Of a stretch of DNA of 64,000 bases, positions 21,559 to 32,593 are shown one piece after another (the first letter of the stretch is position 1; every line of letters starts with the position of its first letter). The position numbers and the translations under genes are program-made. The stretch lies in assembly GCA_033063855.1 (NCBI GenBank), contig CP093830.1, positions 5,642,854 to 5,706,853 on the forward strand, given 5' to 3'. Source of the stretch: Smittia aterrima. Lineage: Eukaryota > Arthropoda > Insecta > Diptera > Chironomidae. The notes beneath the pieces were generated by a model. It was not told the DNA's origin and ran no database searches. It saw only the letters and a list, made by a program, of their open reading frames with translations.

Positions 21559-24062
21559 ATTTTCAAAATTTTCTAAAAAGCGTCGGCAAAATTCAAATTT
21601 CTCCTTCGTCTCCAGGTCTTTGTCCTTAAAAAATCTCCAACTCTATCTCCACTCTAGTAGAACGATCCACTCTCTTGTTTGTGTGGAAAGATGATACATG
21701 CGTACAACTGACCAATTCAAAAGGCTGCCGATGGGGTGAGTGGTGCTTCCACTTTTCTTCGTTCATCTCACAAGATGTACATAGAGAAAATAGAGGAAAC
21801 TACACACATAATAAATTTCTGTGTGTGTATGAGTGTGTTGGTCTTCACTAGCCGTAAGTCGCGATTATAAATTCGAGTTGGGATGGCGATGGGGTTTCAG
21901 TCAAATTTCGAAAGGATGACTGACTGACGGAAGGGGTTGAGTCAAGGGATTTGAAATGATAAGACAGAGATGGAAATTGGACGAGGTCCTCGGTGTTCAC
22001 GTTTCAAGTCATCGCACGGCGATGCTGTGAATGTATGACGGTCGAAGTAGTAGCAGAAAGTGATTATATTTCCATTTGAATGGGATCGAGATGAACGTGA
22101 AAGAAGAAATTTCTGTCCGTTTCTCGTCAAGCTACACAATCATGAATTCTCGTTTCTTATCGCATCGCATTTTGAATACATTCGCTCCTCATCCTCTTAC
22201 CACCCTCTGCCTCTCCCCTTCTCGCCTTTTTCTTGCTGCAGAGGGAAATGTTGGACAATAGATTTGCCTGTTCGTTTTCTTCACTCTTCGCTTTTTCTGC
22301 TGACCGTTCGGTGGAATTATTGATTTTTGTTTTCCCTCCACGCCAGTTTCAACCCCTTTCCTGCTCGCCACCTTCGCGTTTTTTTTTGTCATCGAGAAGA
22401 ACATGAGCAAGGGAGAAGATGTCGAGTGGAAGTTTTCTTCATCTCACGCTTCGTGCTTCACATGACAAATCTCCTGAGTCAGACTCTGATCTTGTTTTTC
22501 CTGGAGGAGAGAAACTTTCGCGAACATGAGACGCGACTTTGAAGCTCCCTCGTCTATGAAACTTTAACATAAGATTGCAGGGATGACAATCGAAATGGAT
22601 CGAAGTTGGAGAGGAAACTTTGAAGAGATAACATTAAATTAAATCTTTTTTCATCGTCGGATAGAAATGAATCAACTGAGGAGACTTATTCAGGCTCAAA
22701 TCTTTTCAATCTCAGTTAAGAACGATTTCTCTATGAAATCTTTTGTAAGCGAGAAACATTGTTGAAGCTTCTTGCAAGTTTTAATTAGCAATCAGCGTAG
22801 AAGGATCGTTGAGTTAATTATTCATTAAAGCAGCTTGAATAGTTTGCTGATAGAGCAAATTGTTTTACACTTTGAACATCACAAATTCTAACGATCATTT
22901 CAATTTTTTTATAGAAAATATTTTTTTCTTGTATCTCAACCGTTGTTCAAAGTATCGCTGACATTGTTAACATTGTCGTTCATCTTTCCATCAAACAAAA
23001 AAAGTTTGTAAGCAAATAAAGATTGCACCTTGAGTCTTCTCGAAGATGTTGAGTTAATTTCAATCAGCTTTTCCTGCTTGGAATAAATGAAAAACATAAA
23101 AAAATTGTAATTTTTTGAAAAGGGACTGATTGGTGAACCCTCGAAGAGAGTTCATTCAGAATTTGAGATCTTGACTGCTTTTCCGTCAAGGAAGACGAAC
23201 TGCAATGAATACAATGCATCACCAAAGGAATGATTTACAATTTTGAACTGCGATTTTGATTCGGGACGGCTGAGAAAGGAGGGAATCTTAATTGACATCA
23301 AAGGGCTCACGGGGAAAAAGAACGGAAAGAGGTAAAGGAAAGTGATTTCAGGTTTTTTTTTCATTCGATGTCAACCTCATTCCCATCATCGTTCGTCGAC
23401 TTCATCGTGAAATGGAAAGTGAGGAAGAGGCAGGCAAATTAAATTCATATTTCATTCGTGTTTCTCTTCACGGGCCACCTCGACATTCCGCTACAAAGAT
23501 GATCCTTTCAGGTTCGGTTGGAAGTTAAATTTACGATTCAGACGCACATTTGCATTTCATTGTTCGTTCGTCAGTAAGAAATTTAATTTGTTTTTGTTTA
23601 CTTTTGTTTTGATGGATAATTTACAAAACCATTTATCGTCATCGAGGGAAGAATCTTTTTTCACTTCTTTTTTACGATCGTCGCAGTCGCTTCCTTAATC
23701 GCGATCGAGTTTCAGTCAAGCGGAAAAACAAGACCGCGTGCATTGTCGTGTTCACATGGATTAGATGACTGTCTCCGAGGTAAAAGGGGTTAAATGGGAT
23801 CGAAAGCAATTAAGAAGTTTGATTTAAGAAGTCGCAGTTGAAAGGAAATTGAATTTTTTAAGGCGATTTTCTGTTGCGCTTTCTCTGTTTACTGCTCTTT
23901 GAGAGGAACAGTAATGTTCATTGATTTAGAGCTTATACGATCATTGATTATTGTCGTAAACTCTAAATCGAACAATCATCTAAACAGTTTAGGACATGAG
24001 AACCTTCAAGTCTGTGTGGGACGAGCAGGAAACTTCGGCCCTCAGGAGAATGTCGATTGCAA
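21559..24062. other. Non-coding, between DRC7 and the second 615-base repeat
   Basis: No gene recognised. The block at 21794-21880 belongs to the three-copy family listed separately, and weak colinear similarity with tract II seems to continue to about 22.1 kb (with about 35.5 kb). From 22.2 to 24.0 kb I see only AT-rich sequence with short chance frames. Confidence 0.5.
21794..21880 (+). repeat. Three-copy conserved block, copy a
   Basis: Contains GAAACTACACACATAATAAA, then about 30 bases later CACTAGCC and a CGCGAT-ATAAATT element. The same succession occurs at 35101-35195 (same strand) and 46485-46555 (opposite strand). All frames across it are closed by stop codons, so the conservation is not of a protein. 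Function unknown. Confidence 0.7.
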
Positions 24063-24251
24063 ATGAATATTCAAGTTATGCAAATGCTTCTTATCACGAA
24101 ACTCCTCCTAACAATCTCTTCTATATCGCTCTCGGTTAATGCAGTTCCACCTCGATTGTATGTCGAGAAAATAGATTGTATTTGCTTTGGTCACTGTCAT
24201 CGACGTCTTCCGGTCGTTGCTTGTTTCTTTGGTCACCACAGAAGAAATTAG
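24063..24251 (+). CDS. Candidate small secreted cysteine peptide (62 residues)
   Basis: An ATG-started frame whose first ~28 residues look like a signal peptide: a hydrophobic core (LLITKLLLTISSISLSV) followed by a likely cleavage site after VNA. The remaining ~34 residues are basic and carry four cysteines in the pattern C-x-C-x3-C-x8-C, ending HHRRN. This could be a small venom-, immunity- or gland-type peptide. C-x-C-x-GHC also recalls the start of the cysteine-rich ectodomain of activin/BMP type I receptors, but I found no downstream exon. I saw no clear poly(A) signal, and chance cannot be excluded. It lies just outside the duplicated tracts. Confidence 0.25.
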   Translation: MNIQVMQMLLITKLLLTISSISLSVNAVPPRLYVEKIDCICFGHCHRRLPVVACFFGHHRRN

Positions 24252-24574
24252 AAATTCATTTATCGCACAAAACCAATTCTCATGTTCAATATTTGATGAA
24301 ATTTGAATAGCATCGGCATGGGAAGCCTCATTCTCGATATCTTAAGGATCGAGAAAGGAAAATAATCAACATCAGCAAAAAGCATTAGCAACGGTACATG
24401 CAATATCTTAGGTCCAAGAAAATCTAAATGCAAAGACGTTGTTCCATCTATTCTTCATTATTATTTCTGTTCGGCCAGGACTCTCTCTCTCTATCTCCTG
24501 TTTTATCTTCGCCTCCTCATCTCCATTTACGGTTTCGTTGCACAAACAAAGATATGTAGATTCAAATTGAAGCT

Positions 24575-25189
24575 CAGTGAAAACATATCGAGTTATATCA
24601 TCATAACGAACGTGTTTTGCTTTTGCAGTTTCTATCGTTGGATGCGAAATGGACAAAGTTTCTTCCATCGTCGTCGTCGTCGACGTTGCTCGAAGAGATC
24701 TCTTCGCCGTCGTCGTCGTTCTCGACCGTTGTTGTAGATGTATGTTCATGCATACATAGACTTTTGGGATGCTTGGTTTTTGGTTATTTTGAAGCACACA
24801 TCGGACGGTCATTCGAGCATAAATTGAATGCTGTGGGGAGAGAGCGTGGAGAGAGGATGAGTTGGAAAATAATTTTCATGTGTACATGGCATCTCCAACA
24901 TCTCCTCTCGCACCATCTCCTTTCTGAAAAACTCCTTGAAATCCTCCACTTGCTTCTCTCAAACAATATGAACGAGAAAGACCGCTCCGTTTCTAACAAC
25001 GACGACGTTGTACATGTGCCGGACAAAGCAAGGCATCCGCAGCGTATGAAAAGCGGGCGAGCGAGGAAAAGTTAGGAAAATCAAGAGTGGAATGGGAGAA
25101 CGAAACGATGATGATGAGGATTCTGCTGCTGCTGCTTCTCTTACGACCGAGAATAGAAAATTTTCTGTTGTGGCCGTTCTTACCCCGGG
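24575..25189 (+). repeat. 615-base direct repeat, copy 2
   Basis: No difference from 1248-1862 was seen by eye. It sits at the position expected if tracts I and II are paralogous, because neighbouring diverged blocks show nearly the same offset (22.7-23.3 kb). A gene-conversion tract within an older duplication, a fresh duplication, or an assembly artefact would each give this picture. Confidence 0.95.
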
Positions 25190-28100
25190 AGGGCAGCTTT
25201 GAATTTCCAAAATTTAAACTTCTTCTTCTTCTTCTCGTCTAAAAGTTTGAATTTTGCATGCGAGAGAACCTATGAATGCAAAGTCCGAAAGCGGATCTTC
25301 ATGTCTCTACTAATTTAAGCTCGCAGTTTATATCCCTGAAGAAGCTAACGACGAAATTTATTGTCTAGCTCTCATGAAATTTACAAATGAAAGCTTTTAA
25401 ATCTGCTTTGACTCTCGAAATGCCGATAGTTAAAACCATTCAAACTTTATATTCCAAAAGAAAAAAGAACTCATCGAGCTAAAGCGTCCTCCACTAAAAA
25501 GTCGAATGATATCCAATGGCTCATAAAAAATCTACAAAACATTTATGTGGATAACCTTTTTTCATTAGGCAAACATACAGCAGCTTACGTACACGGTTTT
25601 ATATTTATAATTAGCTCCGCTTTCGGTTGTAAATGACGCAAGAGTTGAACCCTTTTCGACTAGTTTGAGCTTTTTTTTATTAGCAACGCCCGCCCCGATA
25701 AAAAGAAGAAGAAAGCTTTGAAACTACTAGGAAGAGAAGCGCCCTTTTCAATGGTCGAAAGCATAAAATGTGTGTGCTCTTGAAGTTTATTTCCTCCGCT
25801 TTCAATTCGACCCCACAGCAAAGCCCTCGAAACGGACAAACTTTAAGTTCCCAAACGACTCGATGTATGTTAATGATTGCCATCTTCCTATTCATCTTCA
25901 GCTCCCTCGTCTCTCTCTCTTATGACCAAATGGGTTAGAAACGCGACGGAGAGAGGGACATGAGAAAACCATTAATATGTAAATTTCTGACAGTCGAAAG
26001 GAGGCGAAAAGGGTTGCCCGGGCAAGGCAAAGGCGCACTTGAGAACTCAACACGGCCCACACACAACTATCGGTTTGTGAAAATTTTCATTTTCATTCCA
26101 AAGAATTTTTATGATTACTCTTCACTACCCAGCATCTATTTATGAGCGTCGTATAAATGTGTAATCTCCATCATCTGAAAAACGACTCACAAAGGCAACC
26201 CGGAGGCGGGGGAAGGGATCCGTTCATTTATGCTTCTGAGCTTTTCTCACTAGAGTGGACATTAGTTTTTACTCAACGGAACCGAAGCAAGGTTTTAATG
26301 AACAGCAAACATGGCAGAAGGTGGAGTGGATGAAGCAGACAAGCTCACATGAGAAACTTTTCCATTTTTTAAGTTTCTCTTTTGAAAAATCTTTTCATTA
26401 GTCGAAAATGTTTTCGTGAAGAGTTTTCTTGTATCGTTGAAAATATTTACTCGACCAAAGCGAAAACCTCATGAAACCCTTTTTTGCGAGCCAAAGGTGA
26501 GTTAGATGTTGTAAAACAAGAAAGATTTCATTTCTGCCTCGAAGCGAAACTAGAGAAGCTTCATAATTTTCCTGTTGCTGAAAGTAAAGAGAGAAACTTT
26601 TACTTTAGGAAAGCATAGAAGTCCAAAAACTATCCTCTTACATCTCTGTTTCTGTGGGCAAGGATTGAGTTAATGTTGCGTAAAGAATTGTGAATATTTC
26701 TCTTTCGTCATCGATAATAATTTTTGTTCCGAAACTGTCGAATGTTTCTCTCGAACGCAAATGAAACTCTAAGCAATCCTTTCAAATACCGCAAACACCT
26801 TTCCACATTTGATAGTTTCGAAAAACCTTTTCTCTGGTCAAAAGTGGACTGCGTTATAAAATTTATTAGAAATTTAATGTTTTTCCTCAACATCGAGTGT
26901 AGAATGAGGCAAGAAAATGGAGAACTGAGCAAGCCTTGATAAGTTTTCTCGGAAGCGAAATCATTTTCCGCCAAAGCACGGCAATGTGTGTTTAGCTCTA
27001 CACACAATTTTCAAATTAGTGCCTTTGCCTTGCATATCAAGATCTTGCTGCTGCTGTGTATGAAAAGCATTTTCTTATGCCAATCCTCAGAATATCTCTC
27101 TGTGCTTATGTATGTTGACAAAAAGTGGACGATGAAGAAAATATAATATGACATTTCGGTCGACTCACTCCAAAGCCCAAGCCTCTAAACGATACAAACA
27201 TTCGCTTTCTTCTTCATTTTCCTAACAGTGTTCCTAGTTCTGTCGCCTTTTTCACTGCGGCGAGGTTGGAATGATGAAAGTTTAAATTGAGATTTTTAGA
27301 TTTTAGGAAGAAGGAGAAGAGTGTTCAACCCTTTTACTCCGGGCAACTCTTTCTCATGTCTCGTCTATAAAAGCAAACCACCGTTCTTCAAATATTGTCC
27401 GAAATTGCCATCCTAGGGAATATTTTCTCCTATCATATCCTTACGAATGAAAATCCTTTTAGTTTTTGTTTGCGAAAATCATTTTGTTGTCGTCCACCTA
27501 AAAGTCTCCCTTCGATTCGTTGTCGTCTTCTTCTCCCAACTCGCCCCACGCTCTAAAGCAGCACATACAATACACAAGCCGTTTGTCATCCGCTCGAACC
27601 CGTTTTTTGGTCTTTCGTTTTCTGTATCAAAACAAATTTCCCTGCCAAGCAATCTTTGTCCAACGGAAAACCTCCTCTCGCCATTCACATCCATTTATAT
27701 TCTCGGAAAATTCAAAAGCAGCGGTCCGAGCGAGCAGCCATCTTTATGCTTGAGCCATGACGGTGAACACATCGATTTTGCGATATTTCTGGGAGAGGAG
27801 GGTCGGATTTCAAGGCGTTTGGAGCTTTTCTCGGGGTGGCCATTTAGATGGAAATTTATAAATGTATCTAGTGCTTGTTATAGCGCTTGACACTGGAATC
27901 AATGGCGTGTAACCGTTTATTTTTTGTCCAGCGCACTCAACTGACCCGTCAATCTTCGAAGAAAAAAAGCTGACACGCGAAGCTATGACGAAAGAAACAT
28001 TTATTATAAGAAACATAAACAAGCTTCGATTTAAGAAAGAAGAAAACTTATTTTCAAGATTCAATTTAAAATTAGAAAATGAAGTTTGTATGCTTTGATG

Positions 28101-30108
28101 GAGCATGAGAGACGAGTCATATGGAAAATTTGATTTCTGATAATCGAATAAAGTGAAGTTACTTACTTCATGAACACATCCAGCAAATTACTTCATTTAA
28201 CAATATTCAAACAAGTTCTTTGACTTATTTCTATTCTGATCATTCAATCAAAAAAATAACTTTTCTTCTTCCATTACTCTGAAAACCGATTTCCCTTTTA
28301 TTGACACATTAAGCTCATTTACGTCAAAAAGCTCCTGAATTCCTTGTCGGAAATCAAGTGATTCACAACCGATAGACTTTCAGCAATTTGTTTAGGACAC
28401 AAGTAAGGTTCGTTGAATGCTGGAGCAAAGAAAAGGCCGACAAAGAGAAGGAAAAAGTTCCAGGACGATTTATGTTCTTCCTAACACGAGACGAGAGAGA
28501 ATAAAAATTCAAAGTCTTTCTTCCCCTCAACCTCCTTTGATACATAAAAACGAAGTAATAATATAAAAGATTAATGGCAATATTTTCTTCCATTCTATAT
28601 ACTTTCTCTTACTCTCTCCATCGTCTGTTATTTTTTTTCAGCCACAACTTGTTGTTGTGATTCAGATACTTATTTTTATTTTTATGTGTTTTATGTTCAT
28701 CATCCCTTTCATAATATCAAAATTATTGGCATAGGTCAGTGTCGTAATCATAAAATATACAGCTTTTTTTGTCTTCACAACTTTTTTTTTCTTCTTTCTC
28801 ACTCTCTCGTGCCGAGGCGAATGAAATGAATTTTTATTTTCCGGCTTTTTTATTCGGGGAGTGTGCTTTGATAACCCAGAGTGGATGACAGCGGAGTCTG
28901 TTTGGCTTTTCATCTCCGCTGTTGCTTTTGTTCTCGCCCTGGACAATGATTAAAACTTTCCAACTGAAAGCGAACAGTAATGAAAATCTTTTTTTTTTAT
29001 AACTGACGGCTTAGTCAACATCGGTTGTTTCATTGGAAAGCGAATTATTTACTGTCTACAGATTTTGATGGCTGCAAATTGTTTGATGATGACACAAATG
29101 ATAATTTGACAGGAGCTGATTACAAAGCAAGTCCAATCGAATCTAAATCTCGCATCAACTAAAATATTTTCGCTGGTTCGTCTCCATCAAAATCTAAACT
29201 AAAAACAACGAAGAAAACCCATAATTACCATAAATTAGACATGAATTTAATTCCGTTTGTCGTGATCGTCCTGTGAATAGTTCTGATTGCTTTCGAAACT
29301 CGTAAAGAGAGGGAATCATTAAGTGTGGCGCAAATTAGCATTTTAGACCTAAACAAGCGACGTCTTATTAAAACGAGTCGGTAATTGCAAACGCCAAAAA
29401 TTGTGAGCGACGTTAAGGAATCAATTACTTTTGGCTACGAGCACTAATCAGTGTTTTTGGCAGACATTTTCAATTTCAACCGACATTGTTATGGCTAATT
29501 GATTAGGAACGTGAAAAAAGGTCAAAAACTGACCAACAGAGAGAGAGAATTCTCGTTATCAAATTATTGCTCTGCTCATTAGTTAAACCCGTTTTATCGC
29601 AATTTTTATTTTCCGGGAAAATGAAAAAGAGCATTTCATAATTATGATCATTGGCTAATTATGTTTCTGATTGATAATGGTCGCTCGAAAAAAAATCCGA
29701 GCAATTATCAGCTTTTGTTTGCATTGATTCGTGTGTTGTTTTTAATGCGACGCTAATTGCTTTTAATTTCTGACAACTTTTCTGCCCGATTTATCGCTCA
29801 ATTTTGATTTAAAAGCCACAAATATTAATTGATGACCGTTCGGCTGCCAAAAGAAGCTAAAGCATTCTTTCGAACCTTACCTGAATTGAGACCGCAGATG
29901 TTTTAGAATTGAATGTTCTTTTTGTCTTCATTTACTTTTGGAGACGTTCGACTCCAGTCATCGTTCAGATGAATTTCGTCTTCCTTTATGATTATAATTT
30001 TTGCCTTCGGGACTTGCAATTGTTGTTCTACTTCGATCAGTCGACTTAAATCTAGAAAATATTTTCTATTTCATAAAATAAAGTTTTAAGCTTCAATATT
30101 GTTTTCAG

Positions 30109-30293
30109 ACTTATCAATTATGCAGCATTACGTCAACACAACACACATTCAGCTTAATATTCACTCAATCAAATCAACGATTGAACAACAAATGAGTTTA
30201 CAAAGTTTCGTTGGGATTAGCAGCACATTTAATTACCTTCGAAAGGAATTAATTAGCGCTATTGAAGCACTGAGGGAGAGAGGGGAATTGTGA
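30109..30293 (+). CDS. Candidate terminal exon or 57-residue small ORF
   Basis: An open segment preceded by a good acceptor (ATTGTTTTCAG, AG at 30107-30108). It encodes a polar, helical sequence ending FNYLRKELISAIEALRERGE plus Leu, then TGA at 30291. If unspliced, the first ATG is 30120 (57 residues). A donor-like GTGAGT overlaps the stop. Joining it to the next acceptor near 30376 gives a stop in the same place (TAG), so the protein end is the same either way. AATAAA at 30308-30313 is suitably placed for a 3' end. I do not recognise the protein and found no upstream exon. The segment lies in a block related to 9898-10065. Confidence 0.25.
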
Positions 30294-30307
30294 GTGAGTT
30301 TCATTGA

Positions 30308-30313
30308 AATAAA
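30308..30313 (+). terminator. Possible poly(A) signal
   Basis: AATAAA 15 bases after the stop of the candidate exon at 30109-30293. It is meaningful only if that exon is real; the hexamer is common by chance in AT-rich DNA. Confidence 0.2.
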
Positions 30314-32368
30314 CATGAATGTCTTAACGCTTGAATAGTTTTGAAACTTCCACGGAGATAAAAATCTTTTTTTCAGGTAGAAATTGAATTCTCAAGAAGT
30401 TTTCGCAAAAACTTTAAAAACTGCAAATCCTCAACTTAGCATTGCTTTATCTTAGATCGTTGAAGATTGCAGATCAGGCGTCAGAAACCCGTTGTGAAAT
30501 CGACTGGCTAAACTCTCCCATCACAATTAATTAACTTGTGTCAATAAACGCAAATTGAAATCGTGTGTCGGATCATGAAGCGATGTGGCGAGATGGTAAA
30601 TAGCGATAAGCGATGCGACTTTGTTGCTGAATATTTTCGCGCTTAATCACGTGACGAGTGTCATAAACTGAGTTAATTTAGTTATTATTTAGTTTGATTC
30701 GACAGCTTCATAGTTATTCGCTGTTTATTCAACATTATCTGCTGCTGCTTCTGCTGAGATAATATTTGTTCCGAACCTAACCCACGTGAAATTCAATTCT
30801 CAGAGTTTCTTTCTTCCGATGTCTGAAGGTAGAAACCGGCAATAAATCACACACGCTGGAAGGTAAAAGTGCTGGCTGAGAAATTTAACGGTGAAACGAC
30901 ACATGACAAATGATGATTCCTTGATTTATTCCTCTTCGAGCGAGACTTGCGGTGTCCTTTCCATTTCCTGTCCCGTTTCGAGAGAATTATCTCGGATCAG
31001 GCATCGAAGTTGTGAAAACAAAACTATGACGACTGTGCAGCCCTTAATTTCTGACCCAAATGCATACAAGAACGTTCTTTGATTAATCGACAATTTTTAA
31101 TCTTTCTCCTTTTTCTTCGATGCTTCTTAGGAGGGTTTCGCAGCAGCACCAATTGCGATAACATCAGCAAATAAAAGTGATGATGCATAAAAGTATTTAA
31201 ATTGAATTTAGAAGGGATTTCTGTTGTTCAGTGGAAGCAAACCTCCATTAACCGTGGTTTACCTTCGAGTAAATGCATTAAAGAAACAATTTCAACGCTT
31301 CTCATAGGGGTTTAGTGTTCTCGATTCATAAACGTGAACTTCCTTTGTCGCCGTGCGAATAATTTGTTGGAATTTGCTTTTATGCAATCGAGAGAGAAAG
31401 AGGATGTAAAAGTTAGTGATGAACAGCTTACAGATGTCAAGCGATTAAATTTACAGACTTCGATTTAATTAGCCTCACGTTAATTGCCACTGAAAATTTT
31501 TGTGATTAAATTTTGCCGCAGAAAAATTGAATTTTCCGCAACGGAATTGATTTTAATTGACAAAATTTTTTGGCAAATTATTCCCATGATTCAGTTTTCA
31601 GAGCTTGGCGGCAAAAAAAATCGCGTGGATTAATTTCCGAAATTTAATATTCCTCGCAACATGCAGCCGGAGCATAATTTTCTTGTTCGCTCCGCTCTGC
31701 AGTTTCAACTGCCTTTTGAAAAGATTATTCGCCTCGAGGCGCTGTAAATGAAATTCGCGAGTTATTTTTTTCTCGCTTTGAGTTTGAATAGACGAGTTTC
31801 TTGTTCGAGTGTTGGTGACTTCAACGAACAAACCGTCGTCTCATTGAAGGGTGGAATGATTAAAGTCGATGCCGTTTTCGACATTACGCGAACTCGTGCA
31901 ATAATGACCATTGAATTCAACCGTTTGCTCGTTATTTCCCGACTTCTCTCCCTCCTGCCTTTGCTTGAAGCTGACGCGTGGGATGAATTTTCTTTATTGC
32001 GCTTCGACGAGCCGGGAATGGGAGAAGCGGAGGGAAATCTCATTGCATTCATGTTGTGTCCTTTTGTAAGAACAGCAGCACGGCGAAGACCAGGAAGGCA
32101 CAAGAATGGGAAAATCGATAGCGTATATATTCTCGCAAAATCGCAAGCTGAAGGATATTTTCTCTCGTTCTCCAGCATCCACCTCAAAATTCACCGTTGA
32201 TTTAAACAGACTTCGCAGTCGGATTTGCGAGGGAGAGATGTTTGCTTCTGAAGTGATGGTAAACGGCGATAAATTTTGCAGTTGGCCAGCCCTGCTCACT
32301 CAATACAGCCAAAAGATTCTTACACGCGAAGTTCCCGGTGGAAGAATCGCTTCTTATGGACACAGAGA

Positions 32369-32593
32369 ATGCAATCTCACGAACACAAGAATTTGACGGA
32401 AAAAGACGCGAAAACAAAAACGTTAGTCAACCATGAATTTTCCGTAAAAAAACGGATGCGAGAAGAAGAACTCTTCATGTGCACGATATGTGGCATCGAA
32501 GAAGAAAGAAACTGCTGCCCTTTATGCATTTCACATCAAGAAGCTCTTCAACAGCAATTAAAGACGACGAAACACAAACCAAAGGCGTCATAA
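32369..32593 (+). CDS. Candidate 74-residue microprotein with CxxC and CCxxC pairs
   Basis: An ATG-started frame, very rich in Glu and Lys, with MCTICGIEEERNCCPLC in its centre followed by a helical HQEALQQQLK segment and a basic end. The spacing C-x2-C-x7-CC-x2-C resembles a zinc knuckle or zinc ribbon. The first third coincides with a block shared with 13860-13920 of tract I, where the same frame is also open for a short distance (LV-HEFS shared) with a three-base length difference, but the cysteine part has no counterpart there. It may be an exon of an unrecognised gene or chance. Confidence 0.2.
   Translation: MQSHEHKNLTEKDAKTKTLVNHEFSVKKRMREEELFMCTICGIEEERNCCPLCISHQEALQQQLKTTKHKPKAS

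Noticed and set aside
29062..29159. 33-codon open stretch after CTACAG reading DFDGCKLFDDDTNDNL onwards to TAA, considered as a terminal exon
   Set aside because: Coding-like, but with no upstream exon in phase and no poly(A) signal; too short to support alone.
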